A stretch of 64,000 nucleotides of DNA from Komagataeibacter rhaeticus (GTDB taxonomy: Bacteria > Pseudomonadota > Alphaproteobacteria > Acetobacterales > Acetobacteraceae): the NCBI RefSeq assembly GCF_003207855.1, contig NZ_NKTZ01000003.1:284827-348826 (forward strand), written 5' to 3'. Below are positions 43,747 through 52,520 of this stretch, in pieces (within the stretch, counting starts at the first letter, position 1; each line of letters begins with the position of its first letter). The notes beneath the pieces were generated by a model. The model did not search any database and was not told where the DNA came from. It saw only the letters and a list, made by a program, of their open reading frames with translations. Made by a program: the position numbers and the translations under genes.

Positions 43747-44643
43747 TTATACTTTCTGCGACGACGCCTTGTATATTTCATCAATCGAGGCGGCAAGCGC
43801 CTGATTGAACTGCTCATCCGTCATCTGATAGCGCAGTTCCTCCAGCAACGCGCGTGAGAAGCTGGCAATCATGCCATGGTTGGCGGCCAGGCGCCTGCAT
43901 GCCTCATCGCGTGGGTAGCCGCCCGACAGGGCCACAACACGCTGCACACGCGGATGATTGACCAGATCGAGATAGAGGTCAGGCTTTTCGGGAATGCTGA
44001 CCTTGAGCATGACCTGATATTCACCCGGCAGCGCTTCCAGCCCACGCCTGAGTTCCGCATGCAGAAGGGCCTCGGCCCCTGCCTTGTCCGGGCTTTTGAT
44101 CAGCACTTCCGGCTCCAGGATGGGGACAAGGCCGTGCGCGGCAATCTGCTGCGCCAGCGCGAACTGCTGCTGCACGATGGCGGCCACGCCAGCAGGCTCG
44201 GGCAGGCGGATGACCGAACGCGCCTTGGTGCCATAAATACCCAGCCTGGCCGCATGTTCCAGCAGCACATCCAGGCCGGGAATGGGCTTCATCATCTGGA
44301 CGCCGTCGGCTTCGGCCTCCAGTCCCTTGTCCACCTTCAGGAAGGGCACGACGCCACGCTCCTTCCACAGATAGGTCGGGGTCGGCACACCCTCCACCAG
44401 TCCGTTCATGGTCTGTTCAAACAGGATGGCGGCAATGATCTTCTTGCCCGTAAAGGCGGGCGACGTGATGACCCTGACCCGCATCTGGTGCATGAGCGCG
44501 AACATCTCGGCATCATTGCTATAGGCGGTATCGGGAATTCCATAGTGCCTGAGCGCGCCAGGTGTTGATCCACCGCTCTGGTCCAGCGCCGCGATGAAAC
44601 CGGCGTGCCTGGACATGTTTTCCTTCATCTGAGCAATCGACAT
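43747..44643 (-). CDS. fda: Class I fructose-bisphosphate aldolase
   Basis: A 298-residue class I aldolase. It has FIAALDQSGGSTPGALR at the N terminus, FLKVDKGLE, RSVIRLPEPAGVAAIV, ILEPEVLIKSP and VMLKVSIPEKPDLY (Lys of the Schiff base region), and VALSGGYPRDEACR. This matches the short bacterial class I type (Staphylococcus Fda). It makes or splits fructose-1,6-bisphosphate without metal. The gene stands alone, with a long upstream region (44644-45120). Confidence 0.9.
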   Translation of the reverse strand: MSIAQMKENMSRHAGFIAALDQSGGSTPGALRHYGIPDTAYSNDAEMFALMHQMRVRVITSPAFTGKKIIAAILFEQTMNGLVEGVPTPTYLWKERGVVPFLKVDKGLEAEADGVQMMKPIPGLDVLLEHAARLGIYGTKARSVIRLPEPAGVAAIVQQQFALAQQIAAHGLVPILEPEVLIKSPDKAGAEALLHAELRRGLEALPGEYQVMLKVSIPEKPDLYLDLVNHPRVQRVVALSGGYPRDEACRRLAANHGMIASFSRALLEELRYQMTDEQFNQALAASIDEIYKASSQKV

Positions 44644-45120
44644 AACCCCGTGTCCTCCCTTTCAGCAATCAATTCCCATGATCAGAACATCTTAAATGTC
44701 ATATGGTAGACATGCGCCTGTTTTTTAACGTCTCCTTCCCGGAAAATTTCCTCCCGGCACTACCATCGGGAACGGGCATGCAGGTTTCCGGTCCGTTATG
44801 CCTATCATGCCGCCCCGTTTCCGCAAAATCATGATACCGGGGCATCAGAACCGAACCGGTACCAATAAAAAACCGGACTGGCGGGCGGTTGTCCCCCTGT
44901 CTGTGCCAATAGATGGTCCTGAAAAAAATCATGCAATGACATGGCAGCCGTACCGGAGCAAACAGGGTAACCAAAAAAAATCCCGGCCGCAGGGGCCGGG
45001 AGCATGATTTCATAATGTATTCATAACCCTGTCCATTCATCCGTCCCGCACGGCCTGCAGCCGGGATGGGAAAGACATGCTGACAGTCAGGATCTGGCCG
45101 GCAGGCCCCCTGCCCGCCCC
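44644..45120. other. Intergenic region between aldolase and TonB receptor genes
   Basis: A 477 bp gap between two minus-strand genes. It holds the strong terminator of the TonB receptor at 44973-45000 and, nearer the aldolase, its promoter space. A reading frame on the minus strand here is not convincing. Confidence 0.5.
44973..45000 (-). terminator. Rho-independent terminator of the TonB receptor gene
   Basis: On the minus strand: CCCGGCC, loop CCTGC, GGCCGGG, then ATTTTTTTT. It is a textbook intrinsic terminator about 120 bp after the receptor stop. Confidence 0.88.
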
Positions 45121-47583
45121 CTAGAAATCAAGCGATGTCTTGACATAATACATGCCACCACTGAAACCATAGGGGGAATAGGACGGGTATTTTGTCAGTC
45201 CCTGCTGTGTATTGGATACGGCGGTCGGCACACGGGTCGGATACTTGTTGCCAATATTATTGGCACCCACGCCAATGGTCCATTTCGGCATCACCTTGTA
45301 GTCGACTTCCAGGTTGGTGATGAAGGCGGGGTTCTGTTCAAACGGCACGCCACCGGGGCCGGTCGGGGCGGCCATGTAAATGATGGAACCGTACCGCATT
45401 TCCTGCGCAAAGACCGACCACTTGCCATACTGCCAGTTTATGCTGATCTGCTCACGATTCTTGGGGGCCGCGTGCAGCACCATTTCCTTGGTGTATTCAT
45501 TGACCAGGCTGCTGCGGGAGGAACGGATTTCGTTATCGGAAAAGTTGATGCCCATGGCAAAGCGGAACTTGCCATAATGGCTGGTATGCAGGGTATAATC
45601 CGCGCTGAAATCGCCGCCGAATGTCTGTGTATTATACAGATTGGCATAATAGGAAAGCGATGTGGCACTTTCCAGGTTGTAATACTTCAGGGCATCCACC
45701 AGGGCCGTATCGCTTGAATCAACGCTGTAGGTCTTTGTGCTGCCCAGACGGTCGTTGATCGCAATATAATACAGATTTCCCGTTACATGGAAATTGTCCA
45801 CCGGCGTCGCATCAAGCCCGATTGTATAGCTGCGCGAGTATTCACCCTTCATGGTGCCCGCACCAAGGGATTTGGCAATCGCGCTGTTGGCCGGAACCTG
45901 GTCAACCGTATAACCGGGATAGGGTGCCGAATAGAAATACGACATTTCCCCCAGCGTCGGCGGCCGGTAACCGCTGTTGATGTTGGCACGGATGGCCCAG
46001 CGCTTGTTGAAGTTGTAACGCGTGCCGACCGACCCGGTTTCAACCGTGGCAAGGTTGTTGTAGCTGGCGACACGGCCGCCCAGGGTCCATTCCCACTTGT
46101 CGGTTACATAGAAGTCAAGGTTGGCAAAGCCTTCATACACGTCACGGTTCTGGTTCGTCACGGCCAGCGGCACGTTACCGGGATGGTCCGTGGCCCCCAG
46201 CCCGCTCCATGACGCGGTTTCGCCCTCGGTCATCTGGAACGTGTCATGACGGTATTCCGCGCCAAACTTCAAATTGATGTCACGGGGCAGGAAGCCGGTC
46301 CTGAAGGAGCGTGATCCGCGCAGGCCCGTTGTCAGTTCCGATGAAATGGACGAACCATCATAGAACGACGTCTGGGTGCTGCCGGGGATGGACACATTTT
46401 CTGAATCCTTTGTGCCATACTGCTGCGCATCGCGGCCGTAGGTCACATAGGCATCCCATGCGAAGCCGAATTTGCGGGTACGGATCCCGTTATCGGTCTC
46501 GAAATCATACTGGTCCATGGTGATGTAGGGCTGGTCGCCATTGGGATACAGGCCGGTATTGATCCATGTATCCGTGCTGGCGGCGCTGCGGTAGGTCTCG
46601 GCCACATTGGCACGACGGTGCGAGAAGGTGGACGTGCTGTAGAAACTGAACCCGTTGCCAAACGGCACGGACATGTTTTCGCTCAGTGTTTCCAGTGTGG
46701 ATTTGGGGATGCCCAGGCCACGCTGCACATTGCGGTTTGCCGTTTCATTACGGGAATCATCGAACAGCGTGCCATAGAAGTCACCGCCGCGCGTGGTTGG
46801 TAACTGGTGGGTGACCTGCGCTGCCAGGTCCAGATAGCCGCCCTTGTTGCCAATCGCCATGGCATAACTGGCCGAACCATCCAGCGCCTGACCATCGCCC
46901 GCGTAATACCCACTGTTCTTGAAGTTTATGCTGCCGCCATGCGTATCGCGCTTGAGCACGATATTGACCGCCCCCGCTATCGCATCCTGCCCGTACAGCG
47001 CGGACGCGCCTTCCGTAATCACCTCGATATGGTCAATCGCGGTAATGGGGATGAGCGAGATATCGGCAGGCTCACTGCCCCAGTTGGTGCCGGAGTTGGA
47101 GTTGAAATTGGCGCCGATATGCCGGCGATGCCCGTTGACCAGGATAAGCGTATCGTCAGGTGACTGACCACGCAGCTGCATGGTCTGCACAAAGGAACTG
47201 GCACCGCCCCCCGGCAGTGCGGCCGTGGTGATGGCCGGGTTGGCCTGCGCCAGCGCGGACAGCACGTTGCTCTGCCCGGTCTTGAGCAGTTCAGCCCCCG
47301 TCACCACCGTGACCTGCGTCGTGCTGTGCCGCGCGGTTGCGGGCGAAAAGACGGAATTGGTCGAATGCCCGCCCACATGAATGACTTCCGGCGTGGCGGA
47401 GGCCCGGACCGACGTCGCCACGGCATGCGGGGCCGGTGGCGCCACAGCCTTTTTGGTAGCGGGCCTGTAATGTTTTTCCGGCGTGTAGGACGGTGTCGTC
47501 GCAGCCTTGCCAACGGCAGGCGCACATGTACCAAACGCCACCCCAGCCACCAAATATAACTTCCGTTTTGATAGGCCTACCAT
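45121..47583 (-). CDS. TonB-dependent outer-membrane receptor
   Basis: An 820-residue receptor with signal peptide (LYLVAGVAFGTCAPAVGKA, cleavage near 28). The plug domain (about 85-205) carries TQVTVVTGAELLKTGQSNVLSALAQ and EGASALYGQDAIAGAVNIVLKR. The long barrel ends in GGMYYVKTSLDF with C-terminal Phe. The plug sequence GQSPDDTLILVNGHRRH is typical of the group that takes up siderophores, vitamin B12 or sugars; the ligand is not clear. It is divergent from a LysR regulator, and a strong terminator follows it. No TonB-ExbB-ExbD genes are nearby. Confidence 0.88.
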   Translation of the reverse strand: MVGLSKRKLYLVAGVAFGTCAPAVGKAATTPSYTPEKHYRPATKKAVAPPAPHAVATSVRASATPEVIHVGGHSTNSVFSPATARHSTTQVTVVTGAELLKTGQSNVLSALAQANPAITTAALPGGGASSFVQTMQLRGQSPDDTLILVNGHRRHIGANFNSNSGTNWGSEPADISLIPITAIDHIEVITEGASALYGQDAIAGAVNIVLKRDTHGGSINFKNSGYYAGDGQALDGSASYAMAIGNKGGYLDLAAQVTHQLPTTRGGDFYGTLFDDSRNETANRNVQRGLGIPKSTLETLSENMSVPFGNGFSFYSTSTFSHRRANVAETYRSAASTDTWINTGLYPNGDQPYITMDQYDFETDNGIRTRKFGFAWDAYVTYGRDAQQYGTKDSENVSIPGSTQTSFYDGSSISSELTTGLRGSRSFRTGFLPRDINLKFGAEYRHDTFQMTEGETASWSGLGATDHPGNVPLAVTNQNRDVYEGFANLDFYVTDKWEWTLGGRVASYNNLATVETGSVGTRYNFNKRWAIRANINSGYRPPTLGEMSYFYSAPYPGYTVDQVPANSAIAKSLGAGTMKGEYSRSYTIGLDATPVDNFHVTGNLYYIAINDRLGSTKTYSVDSSDTALVDALKYYNLESATSLSYYANLYNTQTFGGDFSADYTLHTSHYGKFRFAMGINFSDNEIRSSRSSLVNEYTKEMVLHAAPKNREQISINWQYGKWSVFAQEMRYGSIIYMAAPTGPGGVPFEQNPAFITNLEVDYKVMPKWTIGVGANNIGNKYPTRVPTAVSNTQQGLTKYPSYSPYGFSGGMYYVKTSLDF

Positions 47584-47915
47584 TGCATCCCCCTGATACC
47601 GCCGGACTATGTCGTAACGAATATGTGTGAGGTTATGATACGGATACGTTATGATGTGGCGTCATATAGATTATTAATATCTTGCTTGCCCGCAGGCTTT
47701 TTCCATTATCCCGACAACACTACATGACTGGAAATACATTCTATTTTTATTTTCCCGCCACCAGTCATCCATCAGGCGCGGATGCCGCCATGGCCGCGCG
47801 GCGGCAGGCGTGACAGGGGGCAGAACGTTAATTTAAAGAAACATTTTCATTACATCATTGTTTTTGTTGACATATTGCAAGGTGAATCCTATCCTTGGCA
47901 AAATGCAACCCGCGC
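47584..47915. other. Divergent promoter region of the TonB receptor and LysR genes
   Basis: A 332 bp AT-rich gap. It holds repeats such as TATGATACGGATACGTTATGATG near 47635-47660 that could be a LysR-type site. No gene was found. Confidence 0.45.
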
Positions 47916-48872
47916 ATGGGAATGGAGTTCCAGTTGGATATACGACGGCTTCAGGCTTTTGTGAAAATAATCGATCTGGGCAGCATCTCCCGTGCGGCCG
48001 ATCTGCTGAATATTGCCCAGCCCGCCCTGAGCCAGCAGCTTGCAACGCTGGAAAGCGTGTTCAAGCAGAAACTCGTCATCCGCAGCAAAAGCGGTGTCAC
48101 CCCTACAACCGCGGGTTCGGAACTCTATCGCCATGCCCAGACGCTGACCAAGCAGTTCGACCGCGCCATGGTGGAAATCAGCCAGGGCGCGGGGCCGCTT
48201 GTCGGCAAGGTCTCGGTCGGACTGTCTCCCTACAGCGCGGGGTCCACCCTGTCGGTCGAACTGCTGCGCCGGGTACGCGCACGCCTGCCCAACATTACGC
48301 TGCACCTGACCGAAAGCTTTGATGACATCTATAGCGAACTGATCATGACCGGGCGGCTGGACATGGCGGTCATCCATGGTGCGGGGCCGATCAAGGGCGT
48401 CATCTTCACGCCGCTGATGAAAGAGGAGTTCTTCCTGCTGGCCCCCCACGGCCTGGAATTCCCCCAAGATGACGCCGGGGCGGTCCAGCTGGTGGATATC
48501 AAGGACATTGCCCTTCTGCTGCCACCCAAGCACAACTTCGTCCGCAAAAGCGTTGACATGGCGTTCCTGCGCAAGCAGCTTGAGCCACATATCGTGGCAG
48601 AAATTGAAGCGCTCAGTACCCTGCAGGGCGCCATAGAAGAAGGGATCGGCAGCACGATCCTGCCCTGGTCGGTGGCAAGCCGCATCATGGTACCGGGCCG
48701 GTCGCGTATCTACCCGCTGCGCAATCCGGTCATACAGGAAGATGTCTCCCTCTGCATTCCTGAAATCATTCCGGAAACCGAGGCATCGGTTGCCGTGCGG
48801 GAGCTGCTGATCGAACTGGCCCGCGCCATGGCGACATCCCGCAACTGGCCCGGCACGCAGGCCACCACCTGA
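47916..48872 (+). CDS. LysR-family transcriptional regulator (Nac/Cbl-like)
   Basis: A 318-residue regulator. The N-terminal winged helix is LDIRRLQAFVKIIDLGSISRAADLLNIAQPALSQQ (helix-turn-helix near 15-35, shortened here for reading), followed by the substrate-binding domain (about 95-300, with VSVGLSPYSAGSTLSVEL). The overall look is that of the Nac/CbbR-type group. An in-frame TTG upstream and ATGs at 47916 and 47922 are possible starts; the latter pair leaves the usual LysR opening. It lies divergent to the TonB receptor gene and so may control it. Its stop is 4 bp from the stop of the convergent aspartase gene. Confidence 0.86.
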   Translation: MGMEFQLDIRRLQAFVKIIDLGSISRAADLLNIAQPALSQQLATLESVFKQKLVIRSKSGVTPTTAGSELYRHAQTLTKQFDRAMVEISQGAGPLVGKVSVGLSPYSAGSTLSVELLRRVRARLPNITLHLTESFDDIYSELIMTGRLDMAVIHGAGPIKGVIFTPLMKEEFFLLAPHGLEFPQDDAGAVQLVDIKDIALLLPPKHNFVRKSVDMAFLRKQLEPHIVAEIEALSTLQGAIEEGIGSTILPWSVASRIMVPGRSRIYPLRNPVIQEDVSLCIPEIIPETEASVAVRELLIELARAMATSRNWPGTQATT

Positions 48873-48876
48873 CCAT

Positions 48877-50364
48877 TCAGCCTGCCTGGCCATGCAGGTT
48901 GGGCCGGGTCAGGGCTTCGGGACGCAGCAGTGTCGCCAGTTCTTCACGCGACAGGTAATTCTCCTCCACGATCAGATCCACCACCGTGCGCTGCTCGGCC
49001 AGGGCCCGTTTGGCAATGGCGGCGCATCTGTCATATCCCAGCACCGGCACCAGGGCTGTTACGATGCCGATATTGATGTCGGACAGATGCTGGCAACGGG
49101 CCGTATCGGCCGTAATGCCCGCGACGCAGCGAGTGGTCAGGATATTGATCGCGGCCCGCAATGTGCTGATGGATGAAAACAGGCAGTAGCCAATCATGGG
49201 TTCGAAGGCATTCAGCTGCAACTGCCCGCCATCGGCGCACATGGTAACGGTAAGGTCATGCCCCGCCACCAGATAGGCAACCTGGTTGACTGCTTCGGGT
49301 ATGACCGGATTGACCTTGCCCGGCATGATGGACGAACCGGCCTGAACGGCGGGCAGCACGATCTCCCCCAGTCCCGCGCGCGGCCCGCTGGACAGCAGGC
49401 GCAGGTCACTGGACAGCTTGAGCGCCAGACGCTTCAGCACGCCCGAAAAGAGTACGAAAACCCCGACATCCGATGTCGCCTCGATCAGGTCCGGCGCGCT
49501 GGACAGGGGCCGTCCGGTCAGTTCCCGCAACTGTGCCACCGCAGCGCCGGCATATCGGGGGTCGGTATTCAGGCCCGTGCCGATGGCCGTGCCGCCCAGA
49601 CTGATCTGGCCAAAGGCACGGGCATGGGTTTTCAGGCTGTTGATCTCGGTTCTGATCGCGGTCTGGAACGCCCGGAATTCCTGGCCCAATGTCATGGGCA
49701 CGGCATCACGCAACTGCGTGCGCCCCACCTTGAGAATGGTGGCAAACGCATCCGCCCTGTCACCCAGAGCCGCCGCAAGCGCCTCCAGCGCAGCCACCAG
49801 CGGGTCAACCGCCAGCCACAATCCAAGCCTGAGCGCGGTCGGATAGACATCATTGGTCGACTGCGCCATGTTGACATGGTCGTTGGGGTGAATGAAGGCG
49901 TAATCACCCGGTTTCTGGCCCAGCACCTCAAGGGCTACATTGGCAATGACTTCATTGGCGTTCATGTTAGTGGACGTACCTGCCCCACCCTGCATGGTAT
50001 CCACCACGAAATGCGCCCGGTAGGCAGGATCGGCCAGGATGCGCGCACAGGCGGCATCAATCGCCCGTGCGCGCTGCGCATCCAGATAGCCCAGTTCCAG
50101 ATTGGCCCGTGCCGCCGCGCGCTTTACCGTAACCAGTGCCTCGACCAGTTCCGCAAAGGCGCCGACAGGGGTGCCACTTATGGGAAAGTTCTCACACGCA
50201 CGCTGGGTATGCACGCCCCATAACGCGCCCGGCGGCAGCGTGACTTCCCCCAGCAGGTCACGCTCCCTGCGGGCAGGCCCTTCCGCGCCGTGCCGTGATG
50301 ATTCAGACAGGACATCGGGCCGCCGTACCGTGGAAGCGGACGCGCAGGAGGATATATCGGTCAT
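48877..50364 (-). CDS. aspA: Aspartate ammonia-lyase (aspartase)
   Basis: A 495-residue aspartase/fumarase superfamily enzyme. It has the active-site segments QGGAGTSTNMNANEV, HPNDHVNMAQSTND and the signature loop GSSIMPGKVNP, where the catalytic Ser lies. Together these favour aspartase over class II fumarase, though the two are close. It converts L-aspartate to fumarate and ammonia. The ATG at 50364 was preferred; an upstream ATG would add 13 residues. A long disordered N-terminal tail (about 35 residues) precedes the family start at DLLGEVTLP. The neighbour downstream on the other strand is an aminotransferase that may work on the same amino acid. Confidence 0.87.
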   Translation of the reverse strand: MTDISSCASASTVRRPDVLSESSRHGAEGPARRERDLLGEVTLPPGALWGVHTQRACENFPISGTPVGAFAELVEALVTVKRAAARANLELGYLDAQRARAIDAACARILADPAYRAHFVVDTMQGGAGTSTNMNANEVIANVALEVLGQKPGDYAFIHPNDHVNMAQSTNDVYPTALRLGLWLAVDPLVAALEALAAALGDRADAFATILKVGRTQLRDAVPMTLGQEFRAFQTAIRTEINSLKTHARAFGQISLGGTAIGTGLNTDPRYAGAAVAQLRELTGRPLSSAPDLIEATSDVGVFVLFSGVLKRLALKLSSDLRLLSSGPRAGLGEIVLPAVQAGSSIMPGKVNPVIPEAVNQVAYLVAGHDLTVTMCADGGQLQLNAFEPMIGYCLFSSISTLRAAINILTTRCVAGITADTARCQHLSDINIGIVTALVPVLGYDRCAAIAKRALAEQRTVVDLIVEENYLSREELATLLRPEALTRPNLHGQAG

Positions 50365-50601
50365 CTTGACTACCACAGGCTGGAATGATCCCGACAGGAA
50401 CACGCCCCTACGGGCGGCAGCAGCGCCCTGAAACGGTTCCTTCTGCCGCTGATCGTATCGGTGCCGACCCGCTTTGCCCCCATAGGATTGTTATATGGGG
50501 TCAGACAATTTTCGGCGGTATCTAATCCTGTCCGAAACGATTTACGGTATGCGCCGACGCGCGCGCGCTCATTCATGTATTCAAGACCGGAGAGACCGTT
50601 A

Positions 50602-51804
50602 ATGCCTGGCTTTGCAGACCGACTGAATGGAATAGGAATCTCGGCCTCCGCCGCCATGACCGACAAGGCTTCCGAACTCAGGGCGGAAGGGCTCAGGATC
50701 ATCAGCCTGTCCTCCGGTGAACCTGATTTCCCCACGCCCGTCCATGCGGTGGATGCCGCCATAGCCGCCGCCCGCGCGGGGGATACGAAATACCCGCCGC
50801 AGGCCGGCAAGCCCGCGCTGAAAAAGGCCATCCAGGCCAAATTCCAGCGTGAGAACCACCTGGATTACGCGCTGGATGAAATCCTGGTGGCCAATGGCGC
50901 CAAGCAGATCATCTATGACGCCATGATGGCGACGATCAACCCCGGTGATGAAGTGGTCCTGCCCACCCCGTACTGGATCAGCTATGCCGATATCGCCCGT
51001 CTTGGCGGTGCCAGCATCGTGCAGGTTCCGTGTCCCGCCAGCAACAATTTCCGGCTGTCGGCTACCGATCTGGATGCCGCCATTACGCCAGCAACCAAGT
51101 GGCTGGTCCTGAACTTCCCCAGCAACCCGACCGGCGCGTGCTGCCCGCGCAAGGACATGGAGGAAATCGCCGCTGTCCTGCTCAAGCACCCGCATGTCTG
51201 GATCCTGACGGACGATATCTATGAGCATCTGGTCTATGATGATTTCCAGTTCTGCACACTGGCGGAAGTCGAACCGCGCCTGAAGGACCGCGTGCTGACG
51301 GTAAACGGTGTTTCCAAAGCCTATGCCATGACCGGCTGGCGTGTCGGTTTCTGCGGTGGGCCGCGCGACCTGATTGCCGCCATGAACAACATGCAGGGCC
51401 AGTCCACCAGCGGCATCAACACTCTGGCGCAGGCAGCGGCCCTGGCCGCGCTGGAAGGCCCTCAGGATTTCCTGAAGGATCGTGCGTCGGAATACCAGGC
51501 GCGGCGTGATCTGGTGGTCAGCCTGCTCAATGCCATTCCCGGCGTGCAGTGCCATACCCCGCAGGGCGCCTTCTATGTCTATCCCGATATCAGCGCGTGC
51601 ATGGGTAAGACCAGTGCCGGGGGCCGCAGGATAGAAAACGATACCGATTTCGTCATGGCGCTGCTGGAGGAACAGCAGGTGGCATCCGTGCAGGGTGCGG
51701 CTTACGGTATGAGTCCCTTCTTCCGCATTTCCTACGCGACCGATACCGCCACCCTGCGCGAAGGCTGCCGCCGGATTGCCGAATTCGTGGCCGGCCTGAA
51801 GTAA
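50602..51804 (+). CDS. Pyridoxal-phosphate aminotransferase (aspartate aminotransferase-like)
   Basis: A 400-residue class I aminotransferase of fold type I. It has LSSGEPDFPTP, VANGAKQIIYDAMMA, LNFPSNPTGACC and the PLP-binding NGVSKAYAMTGWRVGF, with Lys239. The GEPDF...RVGF order is typical of the bacterial aspartate aminotransferases (AatA/AspC subgroup Ib). It likely makes oxaloacetate and glutamate from aspartate and 2-oxoglutarate. A ribosome-binding site (GGAGAG) precedes the ATG at 50602. The upstream region carries a CCCCATA-N9-TATGGGG repeat (50478-50500). Strong hairpins follow the gene. Confidence 0.88.
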   Translation: MPGFADRLNGIGISASAAMTDKASELRAEGLRIISLSSGEPDFPTPVHAVDAAIAAARAGDTKYPPQAGKPALKKAIQAKFQRENHLDYALDEILVANGAKQIIYDAMMATINPGDEVVLPTPYWISYADIARLGGASIVQVPCPASNNFRLSATDLDAAITPATKWLVLNFPSNPTGACCPRKDMEEIAAVLLKHPHVWILTDDIYEHLVYDDFQFCTLAEVEPRLKDRVLTVNGVSKAYAMTGWRVGFCGGPRDLIAAMNNMQGQSTSGINTLAQAAALAALEGPQDFLKDRASEYQARRDLVVSLLNAIPGVQCHTPQGAFYVYPDISACMGKTSAGGRRIENDTDFVMALLEEQQVASVQGAAYGMSPFFRISYATDTATLREGCRRIAEFVAGLK

Positions 51805-51871
51805 AGTCAGGCCGGAAACTGCCTGAAAAGCCAATCCACGTAGCATCCGACAAGCATAAGGAAGTTTTTGG

Positions 51872-51925
51872 TGAAGCTTTTTTCAAAAAGCTTCAAAGAC
51901 CGTCGCCTTTTTGAAAAAAGGCGAC
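51872..51925. repeat. Pair of AT-flanked hairpins, likely a dispersed REP-like repeat
   Basis: Two perfect inverted repeats with 11-base arms: TGAAGCTTTTT...AAAAAGCTTCA (51872-51895) and GTCGCCTTTTT...AAAAAGGCGAC (51902-51925). Direct flanks AAGTTTTTGG and CCAAAACCTT enclose them. They resemble intergenic repeats scattered in Komagataeibacter-type genomes (recalled). The hairpins at 20588-20639 look like a worn copy. Confidence 0.6.
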
Positions 51926-51965
51926 ACCCAAAACCTTTTATTATTTTTGAATAATTTATAATAAA

Positions 51966-52002
51966 AAAGGCCGGGCTCACCTGACTGGTGCGCCCGGCCT
52001 TT
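51966..52002. terminator. Bidirectional rho-independent terminator
   Basis: AAAGGCCGGGC (51966-51976) pairs with GCCCGGCCTTT (51992-52002), flanked by T-rich DNA on plus and A-rich DNA giving T's on minus. It lies between the convergent aminotransferase and the carboxylase operon, serving both. Confidence 0.82.
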
Positions 52003-52052
52003 CCTGATTATGCAGGTCAGTGCCAGCGGAAAGACCTGCCCGTGTAACCTGT

Positions 52053-52520
52053 CTAGTCCTGATGGTCGGGACGGATCTCAAGGATTTTTGCGCCGTAACC
52101 CAGCAGCGCACCGGGCTGGGCCATAACATCCACTACTTCGCCACTTACGGGTGCCCGCACGGGCAGTTGCAGGCTTTCCAGGGTCAGGAGTGCGACGACA
52201 TCATTCCTGCTGACCTGCGCCCCCACGGGCGCGAAGGGCACGTCACGCAGGGGATGGGTCAGGCACAGATGCCCGAAATAGGGCGCCGTGGCGGCAACCG
52301 TATCCGTTGCCTCGGCCAACTGTGCCGGAGCCGGTAGCCTGTCCTGCCCCTCCTCAGCCTGTGCGGCCTGCGGCACGCGGATCAGCAGCCTGATACCGGC
52401 ATCATTCGACAGCTCAAGCGATTCAAGACCCGCATCAGCAAGCCAGCCTGCAATCCGGGCAATCTCGTCCGGATCAGGCAGTGTATCAAACGCCGGGATC
52501 AGCTTTGGCGCGTTGTTCAT
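52053..52520 (-). CDS. Biotin/lipoyl carrier-like protein without the biotinyl lysine
   Basis: A 155-residue protein with a C-terminal carrier domain (about 80-152) shaped like a biotin carboxyl carrier: FGHLCLTHPLRDVPFAPVGAQV, then LLTLESLQLPVRAPVSGEVV. At the site of the usual EAMKM, the sequence is ESLQL, so Gln118 replaces the lysine that takes biotin. The protein cannot be biotinylated at that place. Its start overlaps the accC stop (ATGA), and it ends the operon. It may be a scaffold or a degraded paralogue of accB; the role is unknown. Confidence 0.72.
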   Translation of the reverse strand: MNNAPKLIPAFDTLPDPDEIARIAGWLADAGLESLELSNDAGIRLLIRVPQAAQAEEGQDRLPAPAQLAEATDTVAATAPYFGHLCLTHPLRDVPFAPVGAQVSRNDVVALLTLESLQLPVRAPVSGEVVDVMAQPGALLGYGAKILEIRPDHQD

